Made by a program: the position numbers and the translations under genes. From Aliitabrizicola sp031408575 (GTDB taxonomy: Bacteria; Pseudomonadota; Alphaproteobacteria; Rhodobacterales; Rhodobacteraceae), in contig JANNWS010000190.1 of assembly GCA_031408575.1 (NCBI GenBank), positions 3,664 to 67,663 of the forward strand: a DNA stretch of 64,000 nucleotides. The letters run 5' to 3'. The notes beneath the pieces are model-generated. The model saw only the letters and a list, made by a program, of their open reading frames with translations, was not told the DNA's origin and made no database searches. Positions within the stretch are counted from its first letter, which is position 1; each line of letters begins with the position of its first letter. This document shows, piece by piece, positions 1 to 8,233 of this stretch.

Positions 1-747
1 CAGCCGGAACGCGCCACGCCCGCTGCGGTAGGCGTCGAGGATCGACGTGCGCGGCTCCACGATGGTGCCGCCGGTGGGAAAATCGGGGCCGGGAACGAGG
101 GCGACGATCGCCTCATCCGTGCAATCGGGGTCGCGGATCATCAGGTGGCAGGCGTCGATCAACTCATGCAGGTTATGGGGCGGAATGTTGGTGGCCATGC
201 CGACTGCGATACCGCTGGAGCCGTTGGCCAGCAGGTTGGGGAAGGCGGCGGGCATGACGACCGGTTCTTCCAGCGTGCCATCATAGTTGGGGCGGAAATC
301 GACGGCGTTTTCCGCCAGCCCTTCCATCAGCAGTTCCGACAGGGCGGTCAGGCGGGCCTCGGTATAACGGCTGGCGGCGGGGTTATCACCGTCGATATTG
401 CCAAAGTTGCCCTGCCCGTCGACCAGCGGATAGCGCAGGTTGAAATCCTGCGCGAGCCGGGCCATCGCATCGTAAATCGCCATGTCGCCGTGCGGGTGAT
501 AGTTTCCCATCACGTCGCCGGAAATCTTGGCCGACTTGCGGAATCCACCCGTGGGCGAAAGGCGTAGCTCGCGCATCGCATACAGGATGCGGCGATGCAC
601 CGGCTTCAGCCCGTCGCGGGCATCGGGCAGCGCGCGATGCATGATGGTGGACAGCGCATAGGTCAGATACCGCTCGCCAATGGCGCGGCGCAGCGTTTCA
701 GAGACTAGAACTGGCTCGATCTTGGGGGTGTCAGGCGTATCGGACAT
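1..747 (-). CDS. parC: DNA topoisomerase IV subunit A, 5' part (window edge)
   Basis: Only the first 249 codons are present; the gene runs off the left edge. The translation from ATG at 747 starts MSDTPDTPKIEPV and shows the type IIA topoisomerase breakage-reunion core: DGLKPVHRRILYAM at about 45-58, the HPHGD loop at 84-88, and the catalytic tyrosine in RYTEARL (Y128). ParC with ParE decatenates sister chromosomes using ATP. I call ParC rather than GyrA from the N-terminal sequence and the NIDGDNPAASRYTE region, which look like alphaproteobacterial ParC; this is family-level judgement. The residue after HPHGD is Met89, where enteric ParC has Ser80. It is divergent from the SH3 protein gene with a 124-nt gap. 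Confidence 0.9.
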   Translation of the reverse strand, partial: MSDTPDTPKIEPVLVSETLRRAIGERYLTYALSTIMHRALPDARDGLKPVHRRILYAMRELRLSPTGGFRKSAKISGDVMGNYHPHGDMAIYDAMARLAQDFNLRYPLVDGQGNFGNIDGDNPAASRYTEARLTALSELLMEGLAENAVDFRPNYDGTLEEPVVMPAAFPNLLANGSSGIAVGMATNIPPHNLHELIDACHLMIRDPDCTDEAIVALVPGPDFPTGGTIVEPRTSILDAYRSGRGAFRL

Positions 748-871
748 GAATGTGGTGTAGCCATATCATCCGATACGGTCCAGCCGGAACAGCGGTGACG
801 GGCTTTGCGTTTTTTCGACGCTCCCCTCGCGGCGGCGTGATATGAACGGTAATTAGGTCGGAATCGGGTAC

Positions 872-1465
872 ATGATGTTCAAACTGGTAGCGTTGCTTTG
901 CGGTACAATTTTTGTGACTTTTCTGGTCATCGGGGGGCGTGAGGATGGCCCGGTGCGCTATGGCCTTGTGCCGGGCAAGATGGCATCGCTGGTCTATGTG
1001 GACCCCGGCGCAAGGGCCGTCGTGGCCGTCGCAGTTGCAGAACCGGCCGAGACGCCGCGCGTTCCAGCGCAGTCCGTCGTCGCAGGGCAAAGCGGTGTGG
1101 TTGAGGCCGCTTTCGTGGAACCAGATGCGGCACCGCAATCTGGCCTGACACTGGCTTTGCCGCTGGTCACGCCTTCTGCTGCTGCGCTCGTTGTGAAGGA
1201 AACCCTCGCGCCTGCCCGCGCTGCGGTGGCAGTCGAGCCGCTGGTGCAATATGTCGTGGGCAGTTCTGTGAATGTGCGCCTTGGGCCTTCTGCGGACACC
1301 GAAGCGTTGACCCGGCTGGCACGTGGCGAGGCGGTGCTGGTGCTGCCGTCGGACACGCCGGGCTGGTCGATGATCCGGATCGAGGGTGACGGAGTGGAGG
1401 GCTTTATTGCATCGCGTTTCCTCGGCGACAGCCCGCAGGACGGGCTTTTCAGCGCAACCGACTGA
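872..1465 (+). CDS. SH3-domain protein with N-terminal membrane anchor or signal
   Basis: A 197-aa protein beginning MMFKLVALLCG; ATG at 872 and 875 are both possible. Residues about 4-22 are hydrophobic and would be a membrane anchor or signal peptide. A variable Ala/Val/Pro-rich linker follows to about residue 120. The C-terminal part (about 122-188) is a bacterial SH3 domain (SH3_3 type): SSVNVRLGPSADTEALTRL, then a GW motif (TPGWSMIRI) and a GFIASRFL ending. Such domains often bind cell-wall peptides, so a periplasmic role is inferred. No catalytic domain is visible and the precise function is unknown. Confidence 0.8.
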   Translation: MMFKLVALLCGTIFVTFLVIGGREDGPVRYGLVPGKMASLVYVDPGARAVVAVAVAEPAETPRVPAQSVVAGQSGVVEAAFVEPDAAPQSGLTLALPLVTPSAAALVVKETLAPARAAVAVEPLVQYVVGSSVNVRLGPSADTEALTRLARGEAVLVLPSDTPGWSMIRIEGDGVEGFIASRFLGDSPQDGLFSATD

Positions 1466-1528
1466 ACCCGTTTGCCTGCGCCGCCCCGCGCGCCTATGAC
1501 CCAGGGGCGCAAAAGCGGGGCAAGGCGA

Positions 1529-2359
1529 ATGACCAGACGATCCGTTCTTATCACCGGGTGTTCATCGGGCATCGGGCTTGATGCAGCACGAAGCCTGCAA
1601 GCGCGCGGCTGGCGCGTGTTTGCGACCTGTCGGCAAGAGGCGGATTGTGTGCGATTGCAGGCCGAGGGGCTGGAAAGCTTTCGTCTGGATTATGCGGATG
1701 AGGCGAGCATCGCTGCCGCGGTGGCCGAGGTGTTGGCGCGCACGGGTGGCACGCTGGACGCGCTGTTCAACAACGGGGCTTACGCCATTCCCGGTGCGGT
1801 CGAAGACCTGCCTACGGGCGCGCTGCGGGCGATCTTCGAGGTGAACCTGTTCGGCTATCATGACCTGACGCGGCGGGTCATTCCGGTGATGCGGGCGCAG
1901 GGCAACGGGCGGATCGTCAATTGCTCGTCGATCCTGGGGCTGGTCGCGGGGCCGTGGCGCGGGGCCTATGTGGCCACGAAGTTTGCCATGGAGGGGCTGA
2001 CCGACGTGCTGCGGGTGGAAATACGCGGCACAGGCATTCAGGTGATCCTGATCGAGCCGGGGCCGATCACGACGAAGATCCGGCAGAACTCGATCCCGCA
2101 TTTCGAGCGGTGGATCGACTGGCGCGCCTCGCCGCGTCGCGCGCTTTACGAGGCGCAGTTGCAAAAGCGGCTTTACAGTGATCGCGGGCCTGATCGTTTC
2201 GAGTTGCCGCCTTCGGCGGTGACGGCAAAGCTGATCCACGCGCTGGAAAGCCCCCGGCCAGCGGCTCGCTATTACGTCACCACAGCGACTTACCTGATGG
2301 ATATCGCGCGCCGGATCTTGCCAACACGGGCGCTGGACTGGATGTTGGCGAAGGGTTGA
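1529..2359 (+). CDS. SDR family NAD(P)-dependent oxidoreductase
   Basis: A 276-aa short-chain dehydrogenase/reductase. Visible motifs are the Rossmann glycine motif TGCSSGIG near the N-terminus, FNNGAYA (equivalent of the NNAG motif), the catalytic Ser in NCSSILG, and YVATK carrying the catalytic Tyr and Lys. PG after the last strand (IEPGPITT) is also typical. An upstream in-frame ATG at 1472 exists, but ATG 1529 has a GGGGCAAGG-like ribosome site and starts just before the Rossmann strand, so it is preferred. Substrate cannot be told from sequence. The gene follows the SH3 protein gene and precedes the HIG1 gene on the same strand. Confidence 0.88.
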   Translation: MTRRSVLITGCSSGIGLDAARSLQARGWRVFATCRQEADCVRLQAEGLESFRLDYADEASIAAAVAEVLARTGGTLDALFNNGAYAIPGAVEDLPTGALRAIFEVNLFGYHDLTRRVIPVMRAQGNGRIVNCSSILGLVAGPWRGAYVATKFAMEGLTDVLRVEIRGTGIQVILIEPGPITTKIRQNSIPHFERWIDWRASPRRALYEAQLQKRLYSDRGPDRFELPPSAVTAKLIHALESPRPAARYYVTTATYLMDIARRILPTRALDWMLAKG

Positions 2360-2439
2360 AGCGGTGGCGCGGCACAGATTTTTCTTCGCCTTTGGTCCGC
2401 TCGCCGCTACATCTCGCGCTTCATGACCGGAGCAGAGCC

Positions 2440-2649
2440 ATGCGAGACGAACCGCTGTTCATTGTTGCTACCATTGCCGTGCTTGCAGTGCTTGTCATTC
2501 TGATGATCGGGATCGGCGGCTTTGCCAAGGGCGGCGATTTCAACAAGAAACATGCCAACCGGATCATGCGCTATCGCATCTACGCGCAGGCGGGGGCGGT
2601 GGCGCTGATCCTGCTGTATGTCACGTTGCGCAATTACATGGGGGAATGA
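2440..2649 (+). CDS. HIG1-type twin transmembrane protein
   Basis: A 69-aa membrane protein starting MRDEPLFIVATIAV. Two hydrophobic helices (about 5-26 and 44-62) are separated by a polar loop with GDFNKKHANRIMRYRI, which matches the HIG1 family (hypoxia-induced protein conserved region). Relatives are linked to cytochrome c oxidase assembly or regulation in mitochondria and some alphaproteobacteria; that role is inferred here. An upstream ATG at 2356 would add 28 residues without family resemblance, so ATG 2440 is chosen. The stop codon touches the start of the cobalamin adenosyltransferase gene, which suggests cotranscription. Confidence 0.85.
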   Translation: MRDEPLFIVATIAVLAVLVILMIGIGGFAKGGDFNKKHANRIMRYRIYAQAGAVALILLYVTLRNYMGE

Positions 2650-3227
2650 TGGTCGTTCTGTCGAAGATCTACACCAAAACCGGCGACGCGGGGGAAACCG
2701 CGCTGGGCAATGGCGCGCGCGTGGCCAAGCATTCCACCCGTGTCAGCGCCTATGGCACGGTAGATGAAACCAATGCGATGGTCGGCATGGCACGGCTGCA
2801 TTCGACGGGCGACATGGATGCGGCGCTGGCGCGGATTCAAAATGACCTGTTTGATCTGGGGGCTGACCTTTGCCGCCCCGACATGGAACGCGACCATGAG
2901 GCAGGCTATGTCCCACTGCGGATGCTCGAGCGGCAGGTGCTGCGGCTGGAGACGGAGATCGATGCGATGAATGCGCGCCTGACGCCGCTGCGCAGTTTCA
3001 TTCTGCCCGGCGGATCGCCTTTGGCCACGCAGATGCATGTCTGCCGCACCGTTTGCCGCCGCGCCGAACGCCTGACGGTGGAACTGGCGACGATTGAGCA
3101 GGTCAACCACGAGGCGGTGAAATACCTGAACCGGCTGTCGGACTGGTTCTTTGTGGCCGGACGCATTTCCAACAATGACGGCATGGATGACGTGCTGTGG
3201 GTGCCGGGGCTGACGCGCGAGGTGTGA
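2649..3227 (+). CDS. cob(I)alamin adenosyltransferase, PduO type
   Basis: A 192-aa ATP:corrinoid adenosyltransferase of the PduO/MMAB class, which transfers adenosyl from ATP to cob(I)alamin to make adenosylcobalamin. Signatures are KIYTKTGDAGETAL at the N-terminus (ATP binding), VSAYGTVDETNAMVG, FILPGGS and the CRTVCRRAER helix. It is full length for the family. ATG at 2646 overlaps the HIG1 stop, but ATG 2649 has better spacing from the GGGGA site at 2641-2645. AdoCbl is the cofactor of ethylmalonyl- and methylmalonyl-CoA mutases, so the gene fits metabolically with probable mcd and with cobC-cobD elsewhere in the window. Confidence 0.92.
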   Translation: MVVLSKIYTKTGDAGETALGNGARVAKHSTRVSAYGTVDETNAMVGMARLHSTGDMDAALARIQNDLFDLGADLCRPDMERDHEAGYVPLRMLERQVLRLETEIDAMNARLTPLRSFILPGGSPLATQMHVCRTVCRRAERLTVELATIEQVNHEAVKYLNRLSDWFFVAGRISNNDGMDDVLWVPGLTREV

Positions 3228-3350
3228 AACGCGGCGTCGCAGCGACATTCCGCGTCGATTTTGGTCTGTCTTGAACCCCCGGAAGCGGATACTACCGCGA
3301 TCAATAGCTTGCGCGCCCCACCGGGTGCATGAAACGGGAGAATTTCGCCG

Positions 3351-4112
3351 ATGAAGGTATTGGTGCCGGTCAAACGGGTGATCGACTATAACGTGAAGGT
3401 GCGCGTCAAGGCGGACGGATCGGGTGTCGACCTGGCGAACGTCAAGATGTCGATGAATCCGTTCGACGAAATTGCCGTCGAAGAAGCGATCCGCCTGAAG
3501 GAAAAGGGCGTCGCTACCGAGGTGATCGTCGTGTCAATCGGCGTGCGGCAGGCGCAGGAAACCCTGCGGACAGCACTGGCGATGGGCGCTGACCGCGCGA
3601 TCCTGATCGAAGCGACAGCGGACGTTCAGCAGGATATCGAGCCGCTGGCAGTGGCCAAGCTGCTGAAGGCCGTCGTCGATGCCGAAGGTCCGGGGCTGGT
3701 ACTGTGCGGCAAGCAGGCGATCGACAATGACATGAACGCGACCGGGCAGATGCTGTCGGCGCTGCTGGGTTGGTCGCAGGCCACTTTTGCCAGCGAACTG
3801 GCCGTCGAGGGCGACCATGCGGTTGTGACGCGCGAAGTCGATGGCGGGCTGCAGACGATCAAGGTCAAGATGCCAACAATCGTGACGGTCGATCTGCGGC
3901 TGAACGAGCCGCGCTATGCCAGCCTGCCCAACATCATGAAGGCGAAGAAGAAGCAGCTGGATGAAAAGACCGCAGCCGACTACGGCGTCGATGTTTCCCC
4001 GCGCCTGTCGGTGCTGAAAACGGTCGAGCCGCAGGGCCGCAAGGCGGGCGTCAAGGTGGCGTCGGTTGCCGAGCTGATTGCGAAACTCAAAGACGAAGCG
4101 GGGGTGATCTGA
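3351..4112 (+). CDS. etfB: electron transfer flavoprotein beta subunit
   Basis: A 253-aa ETF beta subunit starting MKVLVPVKRVIDYNVKVRV, with the family pattern MSMNPFDEIAVEEAIRLKEKG and the C-terminal segment VDLRLNEPRYASLPNIMKAKKK that includes the acyl-CoA dehydrogenase recognition loop. With EtfA it binds FAD and AMP and carries electrons from acyl-CoA dehydrogenases to ETF-ubiquinone oxidoreductase. The stop overlaps the etfA start by one base (TGATG), a standard coupled pair. The partner oxidoreductase is at 49056-50711 and a likely electron donor (probable mcd) is at 14616-16283. Confidence 0.97.
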   Translation: MKVLVPVKRVIDYNVKVRVKADGSGVDLANVKMSMNPFDEIAVEEAIRLKEKGVATEVIVVSIGVRQAQETLRTALAMGADRAILIEATADVQQDIEPLAVAKLLKAVVDAEGPGLVLCGKQAIDNDMNATGQMLSALLGWSQATFASELAVEGDHAVVTREVDGGLQTIKVKMPTIVTVDLRLNEPRYASLPNIMKAKKKQLDEKTAADYGVDVSPRLSVLKTVEPQGRKAGVKVASVAELIAKLKDEAGVI

Positions 4113-5038
4113 TGGCCGTTCTTCTTCTTGCGGATGTGATCGAGGGGCAGCTTGCGACCGATCAAGTGGCCAAAACGCTGACCGCGGTGAAATCACTGGG
4201 CCAGGTGACGGTGCTGGTGGCGGGCAGCGGCGGCGATGCTGCGGCGGCCGAGGCGGCGACCCTGCAGGGCGTAGCCAAGGTCATCTTTGCCGACGATCAC
4301 GCCTATTGCCATGCGCTGGCCGAACCCACGGCGGCGCTGATTGTGGGGCTTGCCGCAGGATACTCGCACATCGTCGCGGCATCGGGGGCGTTTTCCAAAT
4401 CGGTGCTGCCGCGTGTGGCGGCGCTGCTGGACGTGATGGTGATACCCGAAGTTCTGGCGGTGATAGACGCCGATACGTTCGAGCGTCCAATTTATGCGGG
4501 CAATGCAATCCAGACGGTGAAATCGTCGGACGCAATCAAGGTAGCTACCATCCGTACGGCAACGTTCGAGCCTGCGGCCAAGGGCGGCTCGGCCCCGGTC
4601 GAAACGATTTCCACGTCTGGAAATTCGGGCCTTTCGGCCTGGGTCGAAGACAAGGTGGCGTCATCGGATCGTCCCGAACTGACCAGTGCCGGCATCGTCG
4701 TTTCAGGCGGGCGTGGCGTTGGGTCGGAAGCGGATTTCGCGCTGATCGAAAAGCTGGCAGACAAGCTGAACGCCGCTGTCGGCGCGTCGCGCGCGGCCGT
4801 CGATTCCGGCTATGCGCCGAATGACTGGCAGGTCGGGCAGACCGGCAAGGTGGTTGCCCCGACGCTGTATATCGCGGTCGGCATTTCGGGTGCCATCCAG
4901 CATCTGGCGGGCATGAAGGACAGCAAGGTGATCGTCGCGATCAACAAGGACGAAGAGGCACCAATCTTTCAGGTGGCCGATTACGGGCTGGTGGCAGATC
5001 TGTTCACCGCCGTGCCGGAACTGATCGAAAAGCTCTGA
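4112..5038 (+). CDS. etfA: electron transfer flavoprotein alpha subunit
   Basis: A 308-aa ETF alpha subunit. The N-terminal half holds the domain that packs on EtfB; the C-terminal half holds the FAD site: VVSGGRGVGSEADF, GASRAAVDSGYAPNDWQVGQTGK, and LYIAVGISGAIQHLAGMKDSKVIVAINKD. Start ATG at 4112 overlaps the etfB stop by one base, so translation is probably coupled. The gene ends in a strong hairpin terminator at 5057-5084 shared with the convergent DUF6473 gene. Confidence 0.97.
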   Translation: MAVLLLADVIEGQLATDQVAKTLTAVKSLGQVTVLVAGSGGDAAAAEAATLQGVAKVIFADDHAYCHALAEPTAALIVGLAAGYSHIVAASGAFSKSVLPRVAALLDVMVIPEVLAVIDADTFERPIYAGNAIQTVKSSDAIKVATIRTATFEPAAKGGSAPVETISTSGNSGLSAWVEDKVASSDRPELTSAGIVVSGGRGVGSEADFALIEKLADKLNAAVGASRAAVDSGYAPNDWQVGQTGKVVAPTLYIAVGISGAIQHLAGMKDSKVIVAINKDEEAPIFQVADYGLVADLFTAVPELIEKL

Positions 5039-5056
5039 TCGGGGTTTCATCGGGGG

Positions 5057-5084
5057 AAACGGGCGCCCGTCTGGCGCCCGTTTT
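5057..5084 (+). terminator. intrinsic terminator of etfBA
   Basis: An 11-bp perfect stem (5057-5067 AAACGGGCGCC with 5073-5083 GGCGCCCGTTT), a 5-nt loop, and a short T run that ends at 5084. It lies 18 nt after the etfA stop. The A-run on the left arm means it could also stop transcription of the convergent DUF6473 gene. Confidence 0.85.
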
Positions 5085-5088
5085 GCAT

Positions 5089-5916
5089 TCAGCGCAGTCG
5101 GAGAAGTCGGGGGGCGAGTGCGGCTGCCACCTCGCGGTGCGCCGCCGGCCCCGGCACCTCAGCCGCGGCGAGGCGGTCGAGCGGAGAAAAGGCCATGCCT
5201 GCAACACCGGCCGCGCGGGCCTCGGCGCTGATTGCAACTTCAACATAGTCAGCGGCCATACCCCGAACCGTTGCGATCATCGCGGCGTCGATCAGGATGG
5301 GGTCGCGCAGGGCATTGGGGTCATGGCCCTGATCGGCAGGCGGGCGGTCAGCCAGCCATAGCAGTACCGCGCGCCCCGAAAGCCGCGCCAGCAACGCCGC
5401 CATCCGCGCCAGCCAGCACGCGCGCAATTCCTGGGCCAGCAGTTTGAACCGGACCGGACCTGCCACATGCAGCGAACGCAGCATGTGCCGGGTGAAGTGG
5501 AACTCGGTGAAATCCACCTCTGGGTAAAGCGACTGCAACAACGGTTCGGCGCGCAAGAACCGATCGTTGCGGCGCGGATGCACGGCATAATAGCGGTTGG
5601 TCAGGTTCTGCGCGCCCAGCACCTGCACCACCGCCATCTCGGCCCGCGCCACAATATCCAGAACGACGGCGTCATTCAGGAAGACATCGGGCCCGGCATT
5701 GACGCAGCCCAGATTGACCATCCGGAGGCCGGTCGCGCGCTCGACAAGTGCCGGATAGGGATCGGAGACGAACTTTCCATAGGTCTCGGTCCCGCCCAGA
5801 ACGGCGCAGTAGCGTTGATCCAGCGCCCGCGGCGGCCCCCTGAACAGAAGTTTCGATGTGCCATATCGGCACGGAAAATAATCCAAGGCTCCGTCGCCCG
5901 GATATGCATAAGCCAT
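5089..5916 (-). CDS. DUF6473 family protein
   Basis: A 275-aa protein starting MAYAYPGDGALDYFPCRYG. The conserved N-terminal pattern (YGTSKLLFRGP, VLGGTETYGKFV, YPALVE, NLGCVNAGPDVFL) matches a family common in Rhodobacterales and catalogued as DUF6473. The GGTETYG and LGCVNAG segments look like SGNH-hydrolase or sulfotransferase-type blocks, but I cannot assign an activity. No signal peptide or TM segment is apparent. A TTG 33 nt upstream is in frame; ATG 5916 is preferred because the family starts there. The gene is convergent with etfA and divergent from the hydroxybutyryl-CoA dehydrogenase gene. Confidence 0.75.
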   Translation of the reverse strand: MAYAYPGDGALDYFPCRYGTSKLLFRGPPRALDQRYCAVLGGTETYGKFVSDPYPALVERATGLRMVNLGCVNAGPDVFLNDAVVLDIVARAEMAVVQVLGAQNLTNRYYAVHPRRNDRFLRAEPLLQSLYPEVDFTEFHFTRHMLRSLHVAGPVRFKLLAQELRACWLARMAALLARLSGRAVLLWLADRPPADQGHDPNALRDPILIDAAMIATVRGMAADYVEVAISAEARAAGVAGMAFSPLDRLAAAEVPGPAAHREVAAALAPRLLRLR

Positions 5917-6083
5917 GTCGCCCACCCCAGTCTCGTCAGTCACCCACAATACGACCGTGAAGCCAGACCATTTCCAAATCGCTAAACTGCAAATTCATGG
6001 CGAAGTTTCACGATCCCGCGGCCTTGCGTCCGATGCGGCCCGGCGCATATGGTCGATCGGACGCGTGACAAGGGGCATTGGCG

Positions 6084-6959
6084 ATGGAAATCCGCAACGT
6101 GGGCATCGTGGGCGCGGGCCAGATGGGCAGCGGCATCGCGCATGTGTTTGCGCTGGCGGGTTTTGACGTGCTGATGTCGGATGTCAGCGCCGAAAGCCTG
6201 ACGCGGGCTATCGCCCAGATCGACCGCAACATCGAGCGTCAGGTGACGCGCGGCAAAGTGACTGTCGAGGCGAAAGCGGCGGCGATGGGGCGCATCCGTA
6301 CCACGCTGACATTGGCCGACGTGGGGCAAAGCGATCTGATCATCGAGGCTGCGACCGAACGTGAGACGGTCAAGCAGGCGATCTTTGAAGACCTGCTGCC
6401 GCATCTTCTTCCGCATACCATCCTGACGTCAAACACCTCGTCGATATCGATCACACGGCTGGCAAGTCGCACAGACAGGCCCGAAAAGTTCATGGGATTT
6501 CACTTCATGAACCCGGTGCCGGTGATGCAACTGGTCGAATTGATCCGTGGCATTGCAACCGATGCCGCAACCTTCCAGACCTGCCTCGGCGTGGTCGAAA
6601 AGCTGGGCAAGACGGCGGCCAGCGCCGAAGATTTTCCGGCCTTTATCGTGAACCGCATCCTGATGCCGATGATAAACGAAGCAGTCTATACCCTTTATGA
6701 GGGGGTCGGCTCGGTCAAATCCATCGACGAATCGATGAAGCTGGGGGCCAACCATCCGATGGGGCCGCTGGAACTGGCAGATTTCATCGGTCTCGATACC
6801 TGCCTTGCGATCATGAACGTGCTGCATGATGGGCTGGCCGACACCAAATACCGCCCCTGCCCGCTTTTGACGAAATATGTCGAGGCTGGCTGGCTGGGGC
6901 GCAAGACCGAACGCGGCTTCTATGACTATCGCGGGCCGGTGCCGGTGCCGACACGCTGA
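6084..6959 (+). CDS. hbd: 3-hydroxybutyryl-CoA dehydrogenase
   Basis: A 291-aa 3-hydroxyacyl-CoA dehydrogenase that oxidises 3-hydroxybutyryl-CoA with NAD(P), or reduces acetoacetyl-CoA. Visible are the Rossmann motif VGIVGAGQMGSGIAHVFA, the CoA-domain motif TSNTSSISITRLAS, the catalytic His region FMGFHFMNPVPVM, and the C-terminal helix domain with NHPMGPLELADFIGLDT and GRKTERGFYDY. A TTG at 6078 is in frame, but ATG 6084 has AGGGG 8 nt upstream at 6071-6075. The single-domain length fits the Hbd type rather than FadB fusions. It belongs to the same C4-CoA metabolism as phaA/phaB and etfAB. Confidence 0.94.
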   Translation: MEIRNVGIVGAGQMGSGIAHVFALAGFDVLMSDVSAESLTRAIAQIDRNIERQVTRGKVTVEAKAAAMGRIRTTLTLADVGQSDLIIEAATERETVKQAIFEDLLPHLLPHTILTSNTSSISITRLASRTDRPEKFMGFHFMNPVPVMQLVELIRGIATDAATFQTCLGVVEKLGKTAASAEDFPAFIVNRILMPMINEAVYTLYEGVGSVKSIDESMKLGANHPMGPLELADFIGLDTCLAIMNVLHDGLADTKYRPCPLLTKYVEAGWLGRKTERGFYDYRGPVPVPTR

Positions 6960-7037
6960 ACGCGGGGGAAGCTTTTCGGTCCTTTGCGGTCCCTCATCGC
7001 GCAGCAAGGAGGCCTGTCAGTGCTGACGAGCAATACC

Positions 7038-7907
7038 TCAGCCGTCTTTCAGCGCCAACGTCTGTTCCCGCAGCCAGGAAAGATAGCCGCGTGGATTGCC
7101 AGCCCATTTTTCGATTTCGTCGCGAGCGATGGGCGTGCCGATCACCGGACACTGCGGTTTGTTTAGCGCATGGGCGACTTCGTGCAGCAAAAGGCCCTGC
7201 CGGATGGTCGGAGAGATCTTGTCAGCGATGTGATAAAGCCGCGAATTCTGTCCGGGAAAGAAGATAGGCAGCACCGTGGCACCGCTGCGTTGTACCATCT
7301 TGGCGGTAAAGACGTTCCATTCTGCCTCGATCGCCGGTCCCCACCAGCCTTCCGATGTGGCGACCTTGCCTGCGGGAAACAGGATCAGCACGCCACCATC
7401 CGCCAGATGATCCATCGACATGCGGCGCATCTCCAGCCCCTTTTCGCGGCTGTCTTCCTCATGCGGGAAAGGAACGGGAACCATGTGATAGGCGATCTCG
7501 GGAATACCGGTCAGAAGCGAGCGGGTCAGGATCTTGAAATCAGGGCGCACCTGCATGACCAGACGTGCCATCACCAGCCCGTCGACCAACCCGTGCGGAT
7601 GGTTTGCCACCACCACCACCGGCCCGGTTTTCGGAATCAGCGCCACCTGTTCGGGCGGTGTCGTCACGTCGATGCCCATCACGTCAAGCGCGCGCTGCCA
7701 GAATTCAAGTCCCTGCGCCGGACCCATTGCTTCGAACCGGCGGATCAGGCGCAGCAAAAGCAGCTTGCCCGTCAGCCATTCGATCATGCGGATCGTGCCC
7801 GCCTTGCGCGGGTCGGTGAAAGTACCGGCATAGGAAAGGCGGCTCTTGTCATAGGGGCGATAGTTGGGGTCGCCCACAAGACCGGATTGGCCTGCACTGT
7901 CAGTCAA
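7038..7907 (-). CDS. lysophospholipid acyltransferase family protein
   Basis: A PlsC-like acyltransferase of the hemolysin/OlsA branch, 289 aa from TTG 7907. The acceptor-site motif NHPHGLVDG has the H-x5-D spacing of that branch, followed by a FPAGKVATSEG motif and PIFFPGQNSRLYH. It would acylate a lysophospholipid or lyso-ornithine lipid at the inner membrane; the exact acceptor is uncertain. The open frame extends to 8042, inside the HPr gene, with no other good start. TTG 7907 has AGGA about 9 nt upstream and begins where family homology begins. It follows the HPr gene on the same strand. Confidence 0.82.
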   Translation of the reverse strand: MTDSAGQSGLVGDPNYRPYDKSRLSYAGTFTDPRKAGTIRMIEWLTGKLLLLRLIRRFEAMGPAQGLEFWQRALDVMGIDVTTPPEQVALIPKTGPVVVVANHPHGLVDGLVMARLVMQVRPDFKILTRSLLTGIPEIAYHMVPVPFPHEEDSREKGLEMRRMSMDHLADGGVLILFPAGKVATSEGWWGPAIEAEWNVFTAKMVQRSGATVLPIFFPGQNSRLYHIADKISPTIRQGLLLHEVAHALNKPQCPVIGTPIARDEIEKWAGNPRGYLSWLREQTLALKDG

Positions 7908-7953
7908 GGGGCCTGGTCCTCCACTGCGACGCCCGCCCGCTTTGGACGGCACT

Positions 7954-8223
7954 TCAGAACGATTCTCCGAAGCGATCTGCGACAAGCTGTTCGAGGGCGT
8001 CTGCCAGCTTTTCGGCCTCGGCCCCACTGGTGCGCACTTCAATAGAGGTTCCGCGCGAGGCTGCCAACATCAAAAGTCCCATGATCGAATCGCCCGACAC
8101 GGACATGCCATCCTTCACGACTTCGGCAGAGGCATCGTGGCGTTCCACCACTTCGACAAAACGGGCCGAGGCCCGTGCATGTAGGCCCTTTTCATTCACG
8201 ATCTGAAGCTGCCGCCCGTTCAA
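7954..8223 (-). CDS. phosphocarrier protein HPr
   Basis: An HPr-family phosphocarrier. The active-site segment KGLHARASA carries the phosphorylatable His, and the SGDSIMGLLML segment carries the regulatory Ser phosphorylated by HprK. I chose TTG 8223 because it gives 89 residues with the two sites at exactly His15 and Ser46, the classic numbering. ATG 8259 would give 101 residues and overlap the EIIA gene by 26 nt, and TTG 8229 would give 91. It is the last gene of the hprK-rapZ-EIIA-HPr block, so its role is probably regulatory rather than sugar transport. Confidence 0.93.
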   Translation of the reverse strand: MNGRQLQIVNEKGLHARASARFVEVVERHDASAEVVKDGMSVSGDSIMGLLMLAASRGTSIEVRTSGAEAEKLADALEQLVADRFGESF

Positions 8224-8233
8224 AGCCAAACTG

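Noticed and set aside
7583..7615. Acyltransferase motif NHPHGLVDG as an altered active site
   Set aside because: The H-x5-D spacing is normal for the hemolysin/OlsA branch of these enzymes, so it is not a defect.
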